From an uncultured Bacteroidia bacterium (GTDB taxonomy: Bacteria > Bacteroidota > Bacteroidia > Bacteroidales > UBA932), in contig CACYHC010000015.1 in assembly GCA_902774145.1 (NCBI GenBank), forward strand, positions 1 to 64,000: a stretch of DNA of 64,000 nt, written 5' to 3'. Below the pieces are notes generated by a model that did not search any database, was not told where the DNA came from, and saw only the letters and a list, made by a program, of their open reading frames with translations. The translations under genes were made by a program, and so were the position numbers. The stretch's first letter is position 1; each line of letters begins with the position of its first letter. Positions 25,413 through 34,940 of the stretch are shown here, one piece after another.

Positions 25413-26837
25413 TTACAAGTCCGCCAGGGTAATGACTTTCTGGAAGGCGCCGGCATATTCATTCAGGGATAGCCCCTCTGTCGTAACCAATGTCATATGA
25501 ACCACCTTTCGACGGGGGAGCCTTTCTTGAAGAAGGTTAAGCCGATGTGTCAGTTTCTTGTCGTATTCCTTTGTTACGCGAAATTCCTCATTGTAGAATT
25601 TCATCTCGCAGAGGTTCACGACATTATCCGCCCGGTCGATAATCAAGTCGATTTGCGTTCCTTCCTGTTCGTCGTCTCCCCGGAGCGCCCATTGCGACTC
25701 GATGGAATTTACGCCACTTACTCCCAAAGCGTTCTTGATTTCATCAATATGGTTCAAGCAGAGTTCTTCAAATGCATGGCCCTTCCACGCGTTTAATGTA
25801 GGCGATTTGAGATTATTCGTCCAGAAATGCCTGTCTGTGACTTTCTTCTTGTCCAGAAAATATAACCAGAAACGGCAGAAACTGTCGCAGAGCCGATAGC
25901 GTATGACTTTTTTCTCTCCAAAGGGAGAATATTTTACGATAAAGTTGCTGGCTATGAGGGCATTAAGTTGTTTGGTGAAGTTATTGCCACCAGGATTGCC
26001 TGTCAGTTTCAATAGTTCATCGCGTGTGTATCCGGCGTGTCTGCCTGCAAGGATACTGATAATGCTTTTGTATTCTTCCGGATTGACAAACAGTGAACCG
26101 AACAACAGGTCAAATTCGTCCTCTAATTTAGCGTCCTTGGCAAAAAACAGGCTGTCAATATTCTGCGCCAGCGACCATTCCGGCTCCAACATCCCCAGAT
26201 AATATGGAATTCCCCCCAGTACCATATAGGACTGGGCGATATCATAGAGCGACATTTTTATCCCTGCCGCCTTGTAAAATGCCTTGCATTCCGACAATGT
26301 GAAAGGATGTAGATGAATTTTACGGGTAAGCCGTCCGTATAATCCGCCCTTGCTGTTGATCAGGTTGTCCTCAATCCAGGAGGTGGCGCTTCCACAAACA
26401 ATCAGCAGGATATCATCGCGTTTTGAAGCCCAGCCATTCCAGAAGTTCTCGAAGGCGGAGATGAATCTGGAGCGTGCCGTATCCATCCAGGGAAGTTCAT
26501 CGATAAAAATGACTTTCTTCCCGCCGGTGCCTTGTTTTTCCATCAACTGCTCCAGCAGAAAGAACGCATCCATCCACGATTTAGGGGCGGGGGAGTCTTT
26601 CAGCCCGTATCTCATCAACGTAATGTGGAATGCCTTGAGCTGGTCCTGAAGAAGGTTCTTTTTCTCCCTGTCGTACGGCGACAGGCCGGTATGCCAGAAA
26701 GCAAACTTCCCCTTGAAATGCTCTTTGACCAGGAAGGTCTTTCCTACTCGTCTGCGTCCGTAAATGGCGACAAACTCGGATTTGTCGCTGTGGAATAACT
26801 TGTCAAGTTGTGTTTGCTCGGCTTTTCTCCCTACCAT
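25413..26837 (-). CDS. Archaeal-type AAA ATPase with DUF234 C-terminus
   Basis: A 474-aa ATPase. Walker A is GRRRVGKTFLV (near residues 25-35), with Walker B around KVIFIDELPW and a sensor region in LLIVCGSATSW. The C-terminal half resembles DUF234, a nuclease-like domain (EGTQIDLIIDRADN, then CEMKFYNEEF: an E/D-ExK-like pattern). Codon usage is more AT-rich than the neighbours, suggesting transfer. It begins directly after the ABC-F stop on the opposite strand. Such ATPases occur in many copies in Bacteroidetes; the role is unknown. Confidence 0.8.
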   Translation of the reverse strand: MVGRKAEQTQLDKLFHSDKSEFVAIYGRRRVGKTFLVKEHFKGKFAFWHTGLSPYDREKKNLLQDQLKAFHITLMRYGLKDSPAPKSWMDAFFLLEQLMEKQGTGGKKVIFIDELPWMDTARSRFISAFENFWNGWASKRDDILLIVCGSATSWIEDNLINSKGGLYGRLTRKIHLHPFTLSECKAFYKAAGIKMSLYDIAQSYMVLGGIPYYLGMLEPEWSLAQNIDSLFFAKDAKLEDEFDLLFGSLFVNPEEYKSIISILAGRHAGYTRDELLKLTGNPGGNNFTKQLNALIASNFIVKYSPFGEKKVIRYRLCDSFCRFWLYFLDKKKVTDRHFWTNNLKSPTLNAWKGHAFEELCLNHIDEIKNALGVSGVNSIESQWALRGDDEQEGTQIDLIIDRADNVVNLCEMKFYNEEFRVTKEYDKKLTHRLNLLQERLPRRKVVHMTLVTTEGLSLNEYAGAFQKVITLADL

Positions 26838-26855
26838 AGGTCGTTATGTTTTCTG

Positions 26856-26863
26856 CAAATATA
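26856..26863 (-). promoter_or_regulatory. -7 box of the DUF234-type ATPase gene
   Basis: TATATTTG on the minus strand, 18 nt before the ATG at 26837 and just downstream of the first 38-bp repeat. Confidence 0.5.
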
Positions 26864-26866
26864 GAT

Positions 26867-26904
26867 TTATTTTCCCAAACCCGCAATAATTTGTAAGTTC
26901 TTGG
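26867..26904 (-). repeat. 38-bp direct repeat, copy A
   Basis: On the plus strand this begins TTATTTTCCCAAA and ends TAAGTTCTTGG. It is imperfectly repeated at 26920-26957 in the same orientation, with matching blocks at the start (13 nt), the middle (TAATT) and the end (TAAGTnCTTGG). It lies just upstream of the ATPase promoter. Confidence 0.7.
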
Positions 26905-26919
26905 AGAAATAAACATTCT

Positions 26920-26957
26920 TTATTTTCCCAAAACATGTGTAATTCATAAGTGCTTGG
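26920..26957 (-). repeat. 38-bp direct repeat, copy B
   Basis: Second copy of the element at 26867-26904, separated by 15 bp. It lies between the ATPase promoter and the 3' end of umuC. It could be paired operator sites or the trace of a promoter duplication. Confidence 0.7.
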
Positions 26958-26961
26958 GGCT

Positions 26962-28224
26962 TTAAACCCTGACTTTCGGAAGGTCTTCCCAGCGGGTGGT
27001 GTAGTGGGGGGACTGGTGGTCGCGGGCGGCTTTGACGATGCCGTCGCCCTGGGCGCCGAAGCGGATGGCCCCCGGTCCGAAGGCCTTGGTGATGCTGTCG
27101 ATGGACTGCGAGAGGCGCGATTCCCGCTGCACCGCCCCGTCGTCTTCCCAGAGCGAGCGGACGAAATCGGCTTCCTGAACGATTTTGGTGATGATGACGC
27201 CGGCCCGTTTGTAGCCGAAACCCGGCCGCCAGAGTTTCCGGCAGGTGTCGACGGCGGCAAGGACGAGTGTGCGGTGGTCCGCAGTAGCGTCGATGAACGG
27301 TACACAAATCCCGGCGGAAGTCTGCGGGGCGCTCTCCTTGAAACGGTTGGTCGATGCGAAGACCACCATTTCCAGGGCCAGGGAATGTTGCCTGCGCAGT
27401 TTCTGCACCGCGCTTTCGGCGAAATTGGCCACCTGCTCGCAGAGTTCGGGCATCGCTTCGATTTCGTGCGCGAAGGAGCGCGACACGCAGATGCTCTGCT
27501 TCGGCTCCACCAGGTCTTCGAACTCGATGCAGGGGATGCCCTGCAGTTCCTTCCAGGTGTGGAAGCCGGGCTGGAAAAAGAGCTTTCGCACGGTTGTTTC
27601 GCTCAGTTGTACATAGTCCCAGGCGCTGCGCACGCCCATCTGCTCCATTTTTTTCAGGGACCGGCGGCCGATGCCCCAGACATCGCCGACAGGGAACTTG
27701 CGCAGCACTTTTTCAATGTCCTTGGGACGGTGCAGGTAGCAGCCGCCCTGCAGCTTGGGGTACTGCTTGCAGAGTTTCGAAGCGATTTTCGCGAGCGTCT
27801 TCGTCGGCGCGATGCCTACGGATACGGGAATGGCGGTCCATTTCAGGCAGGTGGCGGAAATGCGCTTGGCGTAGGCGTCGAAGTCGATGTTGTCCATCCC
27901 GCTCAGGTCGAGGAAGGCTTCGTCGATGGAATACTGCTCTACGCTCGGCGCGAAGCTGCGGAGTACTTCCTGCACGCGGCGGGACATATCGCCGTACAGG
28001 GGAAAATTGCCGGAGAATACCGCGACGCCGTTGCGCTCCACGATGTCGCGGATTTTGAAGTAGGGGTCGCCCATTTTGATGCCGAGGGCCTTCGCTTCGT
28101 TGGAACGGGCCACCGCGCAGCCGTCGTTGTTGGACAGTACGATGACCGGCTTCCCGTTCAGTTCCGGACGGAAAACCCGTTCGCAGGACGCGAAAAAGTT
28201 GTTGCAGTCGGCCAGGGCGTACAT
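26962..28224 (-). CDS. umuC: DNA polymerase V catalytic subunit (UmuC-like, Y family)
   Basis: A 420-aa Y-family translesion polymerase. The palm starts with [16 protein letters not shown], in which Asp6 is a metal ligand, and carries [12 protein letters not shown] near residue 100. A helix-hairpin-helix region ([17 protein letters not shown]) and a little-finger domain follow. It begins at the base after the umuD stop, as in the usual umuDC operon, and is probably damage-induced. Confidence 0.93.
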   Translation of the reverse strand: MYALADCNNFFASCERVFRPELNGKPVIVLSNNDGCAVARSNEAKALGIKMGDPYFKIRDIVERNGVAVFSGNFPLYGDMSRRVQEVLRSFAPSVEQYSIDEAFLDLSGMDNIDFDAYAKRISATCLKWTAIPVSVGIAPTKTLAKIASKLCKQYPKLQGGCYLHRPKDIEKVLRKFPVGDVWGIGRRSLKKMEQMGVRSAWDYVQLSETTVRKLFFQPGFHTWKELQGIPCIEFEDLVEPKQSICVSRSFAHEIEAMPELCEQVANFAESAVQKLRRQHSLALEMVVFASTNRFKESAPQTSAGICVPFIDATADHRTLVLAAVDTCRKLWRPGFGYKRAGVIITKIVQEADFVRSLWEDDGAVQRESRLSQSIDSITKAFGPGAIRFGAQGDGIVKAARDHQSPHYTTRWEDLPKVRV

Positions 28225-28644
28225 CTACGCTTTCTTGATCACCCAGGTGACGACGCCCCAGATCAGGAACTGGTTGTCCGGCCCTACGGGAATGGGCTTG
28301 TAGCGCTTGTTCTTCGCATTGCAGGGCAGCAGGACGGCCCCTTCCGCGCCGATTTCCACGCGTTTGACGGTGTATTCCCCGTCGATGAAGCAGACGGCCT
28401 TGCAGCCGTTGTAGGGGTCCAGCGCACGGTCCACGATGATGATGTCGCCTTCGTCCATATCGGCGTCCACCATCGAAACGCCGTCCACGCGGAAGAAAAA
28501 GGTCGATGCAGAATGCCGGACCAGGAGTTTGACCAGGTCCAGACGCTCGCGTACATCCTCGGCGGGCGAGGGGAAGCCGGCCTTCACTTCCCCCAGGAAG
28601 GAAAATTCTTGAAGTCCGGACTCGGGAATCGGATAGGGTTGCAT
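28225..28644 (-). CDS. umuD: UmuD-like S24 self-cleaving protein
   Basis: A 139-aa S24 (LexA/UmuD) family protein. An Ala22-Gly23 autocleavage site ([10 protein letters not shown]), catalytic Ser57 in GVSM, and Lys94 in TVKRVE are all in place, so RecA-stimulated self-cleavage to UmuD' is expected. ATG 28644 fits the family N-terminus. It is divergent from obgE with a mirror-image promoter. Confidence 0.92.
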   Translation of the reverse strand: MQPYPIPESGLQEFSFLGEVKAGFPSPAEDVRERLDLVKLLVRHSASTFFFRVDGVSMVDADMDEGDIIIVDRALDPYNGCKAVCFIDGEYTVKRVEIGAEGAVLLPCNAKNKRYKPIPVGPDNQFLIWGVVTWVIKKA

Positions 28645-28648
28645 ATGC

Positions 28649-28679
28649 GCAAAGATAAAAAAAGAATCACTATCTTTGC
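28649..28679. promoter_or_regulatory. Mirror-image divergent promoters of umuDC and obgE
   Basis: GCAAAGATA (28649-28657) and TATCTTTGC (28671-28679) form a perfect 9-bp inverted repeat. Each arm is a TAnnTTTG -7 box pointing outward, and each box ends exactly 5 nt before its ATG (umuD 28644, obgE 28684). Both transcripts would be essentially leaderless. The palindrome could also be an operator. Confidence 0.6.
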
Positions 28680-28683
28680 ATCT

Positions 28684-29676
28684 ATGGCAGAAAGTAACTT
28701 CATAGACTACGTAAAAATATTCTGCGCTTCCGGACACGGGGGAGCGGGGTCGATGCACCTGCACCGCGCGAAGTATATTCCCAAGGGCGGGCCCGACGGG
28801 GGAGACGGCGGGCGCGGCGGCCACGTCATCCTGCGCGTCAATCCGCAGTTCTGGACGCTGATTCACCTGAAATACCGCAAGCATGTCAAGGCGGAGGACG
28901 GGGCGCCCGGCAGCGGCGCGCTCCGCAAGGGGAAGAACGGCGCCGACATTGTCCTGGAGGTGCCCGCCGGAACGGTCGTGAAGAACGCCGAGACCGGGGA
29001 GCAGCTTTTCGAGCTGACGGAAGCGGGCCAGGAGCACATCCTTTGCAGGGGTGGCCGCGGCGGCCTGGGCAACGACAATTTCAAAAGCGCCACCAACCAG
29101 ACGCCGCGTTATGCGCAGCCCGGCGAAGAAGGGGAAGAAGGCTGGTTCGTGCTGGAACTCAAACTGCTGGCGGATGTCGGTCTCGTCGGTTTCCCGAACG
29201 CGGGCAAATCGACGCTGCTTTCGGTGCTGACCGCGGCGAAGCCCAAAATCGCCGATTATGCTTTTACGACGCTGGAACCGAATCTCGGCATCGTGAATTA
29301 CCGCGACGGCCGTTCCTTCGTGATGGCGGACATTCCGGGCATTATCGAGGGCGCGCACGAGGGCAAGGGAATCGGCATCCGCTTTTTACGGCATATCGAG
29401 CGCAATGCGGTGCTGCTGTTCCTGGTGAGCGTGGAAGAAGAAGACATCGCCGCGGCCTATAAAACGCTGCTCGCGGAACTGAAGCAGTACAATCCGGAGC
29501 TGCTGACCAAACAGCGCGTCCTGGCCATTACCAAATGCGATTGCGTCGATGCGGACATCGAGCGCGAAATCGCGCCGCACCTGCCGCGCAAACTTCCGCA
29601 CGTCTTCATCTCTTCCGTCAGCGGTGAAGGCCTGGAACAACTCAAAGACATCCTTTGGAAAGCCCTGCAACAATGA
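28684..29676 (+). CDS. obgE: GTPase ObgE/CgtA
   Basis: A 330-aa Obg GTPase for ribosome assembly and stress control. The Gly-rich Obg fold occupies residues 1-158, and the G domain starts at [11 protein letters not shown] (about 169-179). DIPGIIEGA and the TKCD specificity motif (in ITKCDCVD) are present. There is no C-terminal OCT extension. The ATG at 28684 is chosen; the long upstream open frame is antisense to umuDC. The stop overlaps the PAP2 start in an ATGA. Confidence 0.95.
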   Translation: MAESNFIDYVKIFCASGHGGAGSMHLHRAKYIPKGGPDGGDGGRGGHVILRVNPQFWTLIHLKYRKHVKAEDGAPGSGALRKGKNGADIVLEVPAGTVVKNAETGEQLFELTEAGQEHILCRGGRGGLGNDNFKSATNQTPRYAQPGEEGEEGWFVLELKLLADVGLVGFPNAGKSTLLSVLTAAKPKIADYAFTTLEPNLGIVNYRDGRSFVMADIPGIIEGAHEGKGIGIRFLRHIERNAVLLFLVSVEEEDIAAAYKTLLAELKQYNPELLTKQRVLAITKCDCVDADIEREIAPHLPRKLPHVFISSVSGEGLEQLKDILWKALQQ

Positions 29677-30272
29677 CTCTGATTGAACATCTCCACTTCG
29701 TGGACCGGGACCTGACCCTGGCCATCAATTCCCTGCACTGCACCCAGACGGATTACCTCTGGCTGCTCTTCTCGAACAAATCCGTCTGGTTCGTGATGTA
29801 CGCGATTGTCGCCTTCTTCCTGTTCCGGCGGCTGGGCTGGCGTCGCGCCTTGCTCTGGATTGTGGCTATTGTATTGATGATTACCTGCTGCGACCAGTTC
29901 TCCAATTTCATCAAGGACCTGGTGGCGCGCTGGCGTCCCTGCAAAGATCCTTATATGCTTAATAATGGGCTCTGGGTGTTGGAAGGCGGCGGCAACTACG
30001 GCTTCTATTCCGCCCACGCAGCCAACACGATGGCCTTTGCGGTGGGGTCCCTGATGGCCTTCCGCTCCGACGGCAGCCGTTGCCGTCCCTATGCGATTTG
30101 GATTTTCAGCTGGGCCTTCCTCGTGGGCATCAGCCGCATTTTCGTCGGCAAACACTTCCTGGGCGACGTGCTGGTGGGCTTCCTCGTCGGCGCTGTTATT
30201 GCGCAACTGATTGGCTTGATGGCGCTTTGGCTGACAAAACGTTTAGTCTTCTTCCGTCCAGCGATACACTGA
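29673..30272 (+). CDS. PAP2-family membrane phosphatase
   Basis: A 199-aa integral membrane phosphatase with five or six membrane helices and the three PAP2 motifs: [13 protein letters not shown] (PSGH position) and [12 protein letters not shown]. Family members dephosphorylate undecaprenyl-PP or lipid phosphates. The ATG at 29673 is coupled to obgE by ATGA. Its 3' end overlaps the convergent lipid kinase gene by 77 bp. Confidence 0.87.
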   Translation: MTLIEHLHFVDRDLTLAINSLHCTQTDYLWLLFSNKSVWFVMYAIVAFFLFRRLGWRRALLWIVAIVLMITCCDQFSNFIKDLVARWRPCKDPYMLNNGLWVLEGGGNYGFYSAHAANTMAFAVGSLMAFRSDGSRCRPYAIWIFSWAFLVGISRIFVGKHFLGDVLVGFLVGAVIAQLIGLMALWLTKRLVFFRPAIH

Positions 30273-31164
30273 CGGGCAGGCGTCCCTCGATTTCGCCGTC
30301 CACTTCCACGATGTCCCGCGACGCTTCGTCCAGCGGCTCGATGCGCAGTTCCCGGCAGCGGAAACTCAGGGCCAGCGCCGATTCGTAAATCGTTCCGCCG
30401 AAGAGGCGGGGGACTTCCGCCACCAGCTTCGAGAGTTTCGCCTTCGGCACCACCAGTACGTCGATGAGGCCGTCGTCGGGCTCCGCGAGCGGTACCTGGC
30501 GCATACCGCCGCCGCTGTATTTTCCGTTGCCGACGGCAATCGAATAGCATTCTCCACAGAAGCGTTCCTCTCCGTCGCCGGTAACGCGCACGCGGATGGC
30601 CTTGATATGGAAAATCGTGTGCATCAGCGCGTCCAGATAAATCATCTTGCTGCGAAGGCCGGCCTCTTTCTGCCGATTGACCCGTTCGCAGACGTGCGCG
30701 TCGAAGCCGGTGCCCGCGCCGTTCGCCATCCAGCTGTGGCTTCCTTCGCCGCCGAACTCCACGCGGACGACATCCTCGCCGCCCGTCGCCTTGACCGCCA
30801 TCAGCGGGATAACCTTGAAGGCATCGTCGGACAGGCCGAAGGACTTGATCCAGTCGTTCCCGGAGCCGATGGGCGCTACGCCGAGGGTGAATTCCGCCGG
30901 ATCCGCGCCGGTGTCGGCGCAGCCCTCGAGTACGCCGCCCAGGACTTCGTGGATGCTGCCGTCGCCGCCCACCGCGAGCAGTTTCCGCCAGCCGAGCGCG
31001 ACCGCTTCGCGCGCCAGTTCCCGGGCGTGTCCCTTGTGCGCCGTGCGGACGATTTTGTAGCCGATGCCGTGCGCGTCGATCTCCTTCTGCGCTTTTTCCC
31101 AGAGGCCGATGGTCTTGCTCGACCCCGCGTGGGCGTTGGCGATAATGTACCAGTCGCCGCTCAT
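30196..31164 (-). CDS. Diacylglycerol/lipid kinase (DagK/YegS type)
   Basis: A 322-aa soluble lipid kinase with the DAGK catalytic motif GGDGSIHEVL near residue 67 and APIGSGNDWIKSFG downstream. It phosphorylates diacylglycerol or a related lipid. The ATG at 31164 overlaps the LacI-regulator stop in an ATGA, so the pair is cotranscribed. The last 77 nt overlap the convergent PAP2 gene, so a kinase and a phosphatase that may act on the same lipids share antisense 3' ends. Confidence 0.88.
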   Translation of the reverse strand: MSGDWYIIANAHAGSSKTIGLWEKAQKEIDAHGIGYKIVRTAHKGHARELAREAVALGWRKLLAVGGDGSIHEVLGGVLEGCADTGADPAEFTLGVAPIGSGNDWIKSFGLSDDAFKVIPLMAVKATGGEDVVRVEFGGEGSHSWMANGAGTGFDAHVCERVNRQKEAGLRSKMIYLDALMHTIFHIKAIRVRVTGDGEERFCGECYSIAVGNGKYSGGGMRQVPLAEPDDGLIDVLVVPKAKLSKLVAEVPRLFGGTIYESALALSFRCRELRIEPLDEASRDIVEVDGEIEGRLPVSVSLDGRRLNVLSAKAPSSQSVAQ

Positions 31165-32246
31165 GCGATAGGGAAAATGTTGATGCCGCTGCCGAAGGTG
31201 GCGCTGTAGTAGGGGAGGTTTTCCGCCAGGACGATGTCGATGGGGGAGTAGCTGACTTTCTTCACGCCGGGCCGCTTGTAGAGCATATATTCCAGGATGG
31301 CGGTGACCGCCTGGTAGCCTTGGAGTTCCGGGTTCTGGCAAATCAGGGCGGAGATTTCGCGGTTGCGCAGGCATTCCGCATTGCGCTGCGTAAGGTCGAA
31401 CCCGACGACGGAAATATCGCAGATGCCCAGGTTGTTGAGCAATTCCGCGAGCAGATAGGCGCGCGAGTTCTGGAGCGCAATCCCGCCGATGTCCGGATGC
31501 TGCTCAAAGACCCGGGCGAAGGTGTCGTCGTTGCCGGCCAGGACGGAATACTTGCTGGTGAAGGTTTCCCTTCCGGCGCCCCGCTGTGAAAAAAACTCCG
31601 TCCAGCCCTCTTTGCGCCGGGTGGTGTTGACGGGCTCCCGTTTGTTTACCGGATCCGCCTCGAACAGGATAATGCTTTTGCCCGGAGGCGTGATGCGGTG
31701 CAGGATTTCCGCCTGGATGCGGCCGGCGGCGTGGGCGTCGGCGCACAGGAAGGTGAGGGGACGCGTACCGGTGACCTCCGAATCTACCATGACATAGGGG
31801 GTGTGATGCGCGTCCAGTTCCCGGCACAGTTCCCGTGTCTCTTCACTGAAAGACGGGCCGATAATCACGGCGTCCGGCCGGGCGGCCAGGATTTTTTTAT
31901 AGGCGTTCCGGTAGGAACGGATATCGAACTGGTTGTAGTAGAAGGTTTCCAGTTCGACGCTTACGTCGTTGTATTCGTCGATGGCGCGGCGGATGCCTTC
32001 TTCGATGAGCCACCAGTAGTCGCCCTGCGTCGTCTGGGGCATCGTGACGGCAATCTTCAGCTGTTTGAAAAAACCGACGGCCGAATTGTGGATATTGGAA
32101 CGGTAGCCGACCTCCTTGAGGACCTTCTCCACCGCCTCCATATTCTTCTCCGACACCTTGCCCCGGTTGTGGATAATCCGGTCCACTGTGCCCGCGGACA
32201 CGCCGGCCATCTCGGCGATTTGCTTGATACTGAACTTTTTTCCCAT
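31161..32246 (-). CDS. LacI-family transcriptional regulator
   Basis: A 361-aa regulator with an N-terminal HTH (SIKQIAEMAGVSAGTVDRIIHNRG, residues 6-29), a hinge near 50-65, and a periplasmic-binding-protein-like sensor domain (68-361). The ligand is probably a sugar but is not identifiable. The start MGKKFSIKQ at 32246 fits the family. It is divergent from the outer-membrane protein gene at 32351 and cotranscribed with the lipid kinase. Confidence 0.9.
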   Translation of the reverse strand: MGKKFSIKQIAEMAGVSAGTVDRIIHNRGKVSEKNMEAVEKVLKEVGYRSNIHNSAVGFFKQLKIAVTMPQTTQGDYWWLIEEGIRRAIDEYNDVSVELETFYYNQFDIRSYRNAYKKILAARPDAVIIGPSFSEETRELCRELDAHHTPYVMVDSEVTGTRPLTFLCADAHAAGRIQAEILHRITPPGKSIILFEADPVNKREPVNTTRRKEGWTEFFSQRGAGRETFTSKYSVLAGNDDTFARVFEQHPDIGGIALQNSRAYLLAELLNNLGICDISVVGFDLTQRNAECLRNREISALICQNPELQGYQAVTAILEYMLYKRPGVKKVSYSPIDIVLAENLPYYSATFGSGINIFPIA

Positions 32247-32299
32247 TGTACAGGCGGGCGTTCGGGCGCCCGTTCCCGGAGAACAAAGTAAATAAATAA

Positions 32300-32330
32300 T
32301 TGGAAATGTTGCAAGGGTTTTGTAATTTTG
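32300..32330 (+). promoter_or_regulatory. Promoter of outer-membrane protein-dut-murF operon
   Basis: A -33-like TTG (32300-32302) and the -7 box TAATTTTG (32323-32330) are separated by 20 nt, close to the Bacteroidetes spacing. The ATG of the first gene is at 32351. Confidence 0.55.
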
Positions 32331-32350
32331 AAAATCTAAAAACAACGATT

Positions 32351-33157
32351 ATGAAAAAACTGTTCGTCGCCCTGGTCCTTTGTGCTGCAACGGGCGGCAG
32401 TCTCTTCGCCCAGGAACTTCCCCAGGAGCCTCCGCAGGCACCTGTACAGGAAGAAAAAGTCCCCTTCAGTGAAAGGTTTGCCCAGAAGCTGCTTACCGGC
32501 CCGAGCAAGAGCTGGTTTGCCAAGCATTTCTTCATCGGCGCCAAATTCGGCCTTTTCAATGACTGGGCACAGGGTGGGAATATGAATTTTTCTTATATCC
32601 TGCGTCCCTCGTTCGGCTATTATATCAATGACCGCTGGGCCGTCGGACTGAAATTGAAATTTATCGACAGCCGGCTGAAAAGGAGTGAAACCGGCAGCGG
32701 CGCGGTGTCCTTTTTCGACAACCTCAATTACTCCATCGCCACGCTGCTCATGGGAAAAGGGCTCGCCAATAATTTCATGTCCTGGCAGGTGAACGAGTTC
32801 GCCCGTTACCGCGCGACCAAACTCTTCTGGGACAAATTGAACCTCTGGATCGAGTTCAATGTCTACCAGGGAATGAAATGGGAGCGCATGGACAACGGGG
32901 CGCTGGACGGCGCTTCCCGCCAATTCATCTATGGCGCGGGCCTCTATCCGGCCATTACCTACAATATCACGAACAAGTGGATGCTCTACACCTCTTTTGA
33001 GCTCCTTTCGTTCGCCTATGACGGTGCCGTTAAGCCCCAGTTCGATCTGTCTGGTGTCACCACCAGGGTCAATCAAGGGACCTTTACTTTCCAGGCCAAC
33101 CCCCTGTATGCCATTGCCAAAGGCATCGTGAACATCAGCATCGTAAAGAGTTTCTAA
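32351..33157 (+). CDS. Predicted outer-membrane beta-barrel protein
   Basis: A 268-aa secreted protein with a signal peptide (cleaved near FAQ, residue 21), a Pro/Gln-rich stretch, then alternating amphipathic strands ending in Phe (IVKSF), a usual barrel C-terminus. I do not recognise a specific family or function. Its stop and the dut start overlap (TAATG), so it is in one operon with dut and murF. Confidence 0.7.
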   Translation: MKKLFVALVLCAATGGSLFAQELPQEPPQAPVQEEKVPFSERFAQKLLTGPSKSWFAKHFFIGAKFGLFNDWAQGGNMNFSYILRPSFGYYINDRWAVGLKLKFIDSRLKRSETGSGAVSFFDNLNYSIATLLMGKGLANNFMSWQVNEFARYRATKLFWDKLNLWIEFNVYQGMKWERMDNGALDGASRQFIYGAGLYPAITYNITNKWMLYTSFELLSFAYDGAVKPQFDLSGVTTRVNQGTFTFQANPLYAIAKGIVNISIVKSF

Positions 33158-33591
33158 TGACGGTTAAAGTTGTCAACAGGAGCGGGGGAGCGCTACCTGC
33201 CTATGCGACGGCGCTTTCCGCCGGAATGGACGTGCGGGCTTTTCTGGAAAGTCCCGTCGTGCTGAAGCCCCTGGAGCGGGCGATGATTCCCACGGGCCTC
33301 TACCTGGAGATTCCCGCTGGTTATGAAGTGCAGGTGCGTCCCCGCAGCGGTCTGGCCGCGAAGAAGGGGATTACGGTGCTCAATGCGCCCGGCACCATCG
33401 ACGCGGATTATCGCGGGGAAGTGAAGGTGATTCTGGTCAACCTTTCCGACGAACCTTTTACCGTGGAAAACGGCGAGCGCATTGCCCAGCTGGTGCTTGC
33501 GAGGCACGAGAGCATCGAGTGGGAAAGTGTTGAGGAACTCGCGTCGACGGAGCGCGGCGAGGGGGGATTCGGCAGCACGGGAAGACAGTAG
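33157..33591 (+). CDS. dut: Deoxyuridine 5'-triphosphate nucleotidohydrolase (dUTPase)
   Basis: A 144-aa homotrimeric dUTPase that converts dUTP to dUMP. The family motifs are all present: [20 protein letters not shown], the uracil-binding hairpin [27 protein letters not shown], and the Gly-rich C-terminal lid [10 protein letters not shown]. It overlaps the upstream gene by one base and precedes murF by 3 nt. Confidence 0.96.
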   Translation: MTVKVVNRSGGALPAYATALSAGMDVRAFLESPVVLKPLERAMIPTGLYLEIPAGYEVQVRPRSGLAAKKGITVLNAPGTIDADYRGEVKVILVNLSDEPFTVENGERIAQLVLARHESIEWESVEELASTERGEGGFGSTGRQ

Positions 33592-33594
33592 CGT

Positions 33595-34899
33595 ATGGAA
33601 CTCTATGACAAGTATTTGGCTTGCGGCGGCGTGGTAGCCACCGATAGCCGTACCCTAAAGGGCGGGGAGTTGTTTTTTGCCCTGAAAGGAGAGAATTTCG
33701 ACGGAAACGCGTATGCGATGAAAGCGCTGGAGGCGGGTGCTGCGTATGCGGTGGTGAATGCGTCGGCTGACCTCCCGGGTGACCCTCGGCTCATCAAGGT
33801 CCCGGACACTTTTGTAGCGTTGCAGGAACTGGCAATCTATCACCGGGAGAATGTGAAGCCCGGCGGAGCGCTGCCCGTTATCGGCCTCACGGGGACCAAC
33901 GGAAAGACCACCACGAAAGAGCTGGTTTCCGCCGTGCTCTCCAAAAAGTTTTGCGTGACGGCCACCAAAGGCAATTTCAACAATGATATCGGCGTGCCCC
34001 TGAGCCTGCTTTCGATTACCCCGGAAACGCAGATTGCGGTCATTGAGATGGGCGCGAACCATCCCGACGACATCGCCAAACTGGTGCGCGTGTCGCGGCC
34101 GGATTACGGGCTGATTACCAATGTCGGCAAGGCGCACCTGCTGGGTTTCGGCTCTTTCGAAGGCGTCAAGGCGGCCAAAGGGGAACTGTATAAGTGGCTC
34201 GCTTCGCGCGACGGTTCGGTCATCTTCCTGAACGCCGACGACCCCGATCTTACGCAGATGGCCCGTGAATGCGCCTGCCACGTCTGGTCCTACGGCATTC
34301 GCTACGAAGGGGTGGAAATCCTGCCCACGGATGCAGAGCATCCTTTCCTGCGGCTCGTGATCGAAGGAACGACGGTGGAAACCTCCCTTGTCGGCGCCTA
34401 TAACGCGACGAATGTCCTTGCGGCAATCGCCGTCGGCCGCTATTTTGGCGTGCCGCTCGCCGATGCCTTTGCGGCGATATCGGCGTACGTGCCTTCGAAC
34501 CAGCGTTCGCAAATGCTTCGTACGCAGCGCAATACCCTTATCGTCGATGCCTACAACGCCAATCCTTCGTCGATGGCGGTAGCGTTGGACAATTTTTTGG
34601 CGATGCGTTCTGCGCGCAAACTTGCCCTGCTCGGCGAAATGCGGGAACTGGGCGAAGCATCGGCGGAAGAGCATTTGAAGCTGGTTCGCCGACTCTCGGA
34701 GGCCGGGGTTGATGCCTGCTTTGTGGGTGAGGAATTTGGCCGGGCGCTGGATGCGGCCGGACTGGACCGTGCCCGCTGGTACCCCGATTCCGTTTCGCTC
34801 GCCGCGGCACTCTCTGGGGATGATTCCCCCTCCGATACCCTCATCCTGGTCAAGGGCTCCCGCGGAACCAAAATGGAGACCGTCATTTCCAGTCTGTAA
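33595..34899 (+). CDS. murF: UDP-MurNAc-tripeptide:D-Ala-D-Ala ligase (MurF)
   Basis: A 434-aa Mur ligase that adds D-Ala-D-Ala to the peptidoglycan precursor. The P-loop GTNGKTTTKE is at residues 100-109. VIEMGANHPDDI and the C-terminal VDAYNANPSSM motif are typical of MurF. It is the last gene of the operon starting at 32351. The first repeat dimer follows 41 bp after its stop. Confidence 0.95.
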   Translation: MELYDKYLACGGVVATDSRTLKGGELFFALKGENFDGNAYAMKALEAGAAYAVVNASADLPGDPRLIKVPDTFVALQELAIYHRENVKPGGALPVIGLTGTNGKTTTKELVSAVLSKKFCVTATKGNFNNDIGVPLSLLSITPETQIAVIEMGANHPDDIAKLVRVSRPDYGLITNVGKAHLLGFGSFEGVKAAKGELYKWLASRDGSVIFLNADDPDLTQMARECACHVWSYGIRYEGVEILPTDAEHPFLRLVIEGTTVETSLVGAYNATNVLAAIAVGRYFGVPLADAFAAISAYVPSNQRSQMLRTQRNTLIVDAYNANPSSMAVALDNFLAMRSARKLALLGEMRELGEASAEEHLKLVRRLSEAGVDACFVGEEFGRALDAAGLDRARWYPDSVSLAAALSGDDSPSDTLILVKGSRGTKMETVISSL

Positions 34900-34940
34900 T
34901 CACGTTGCAATCCCGTCTGGTCAGCCTGCGAGCCCAGGCA

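Noticed and set aside
26950-28683. N-terminal extension of ObgE of about 578 residues
   Set aside because: The extension is the antisense of umuDC. ObgE has a natural N-terminus at 28684 with a promoter directly before it.
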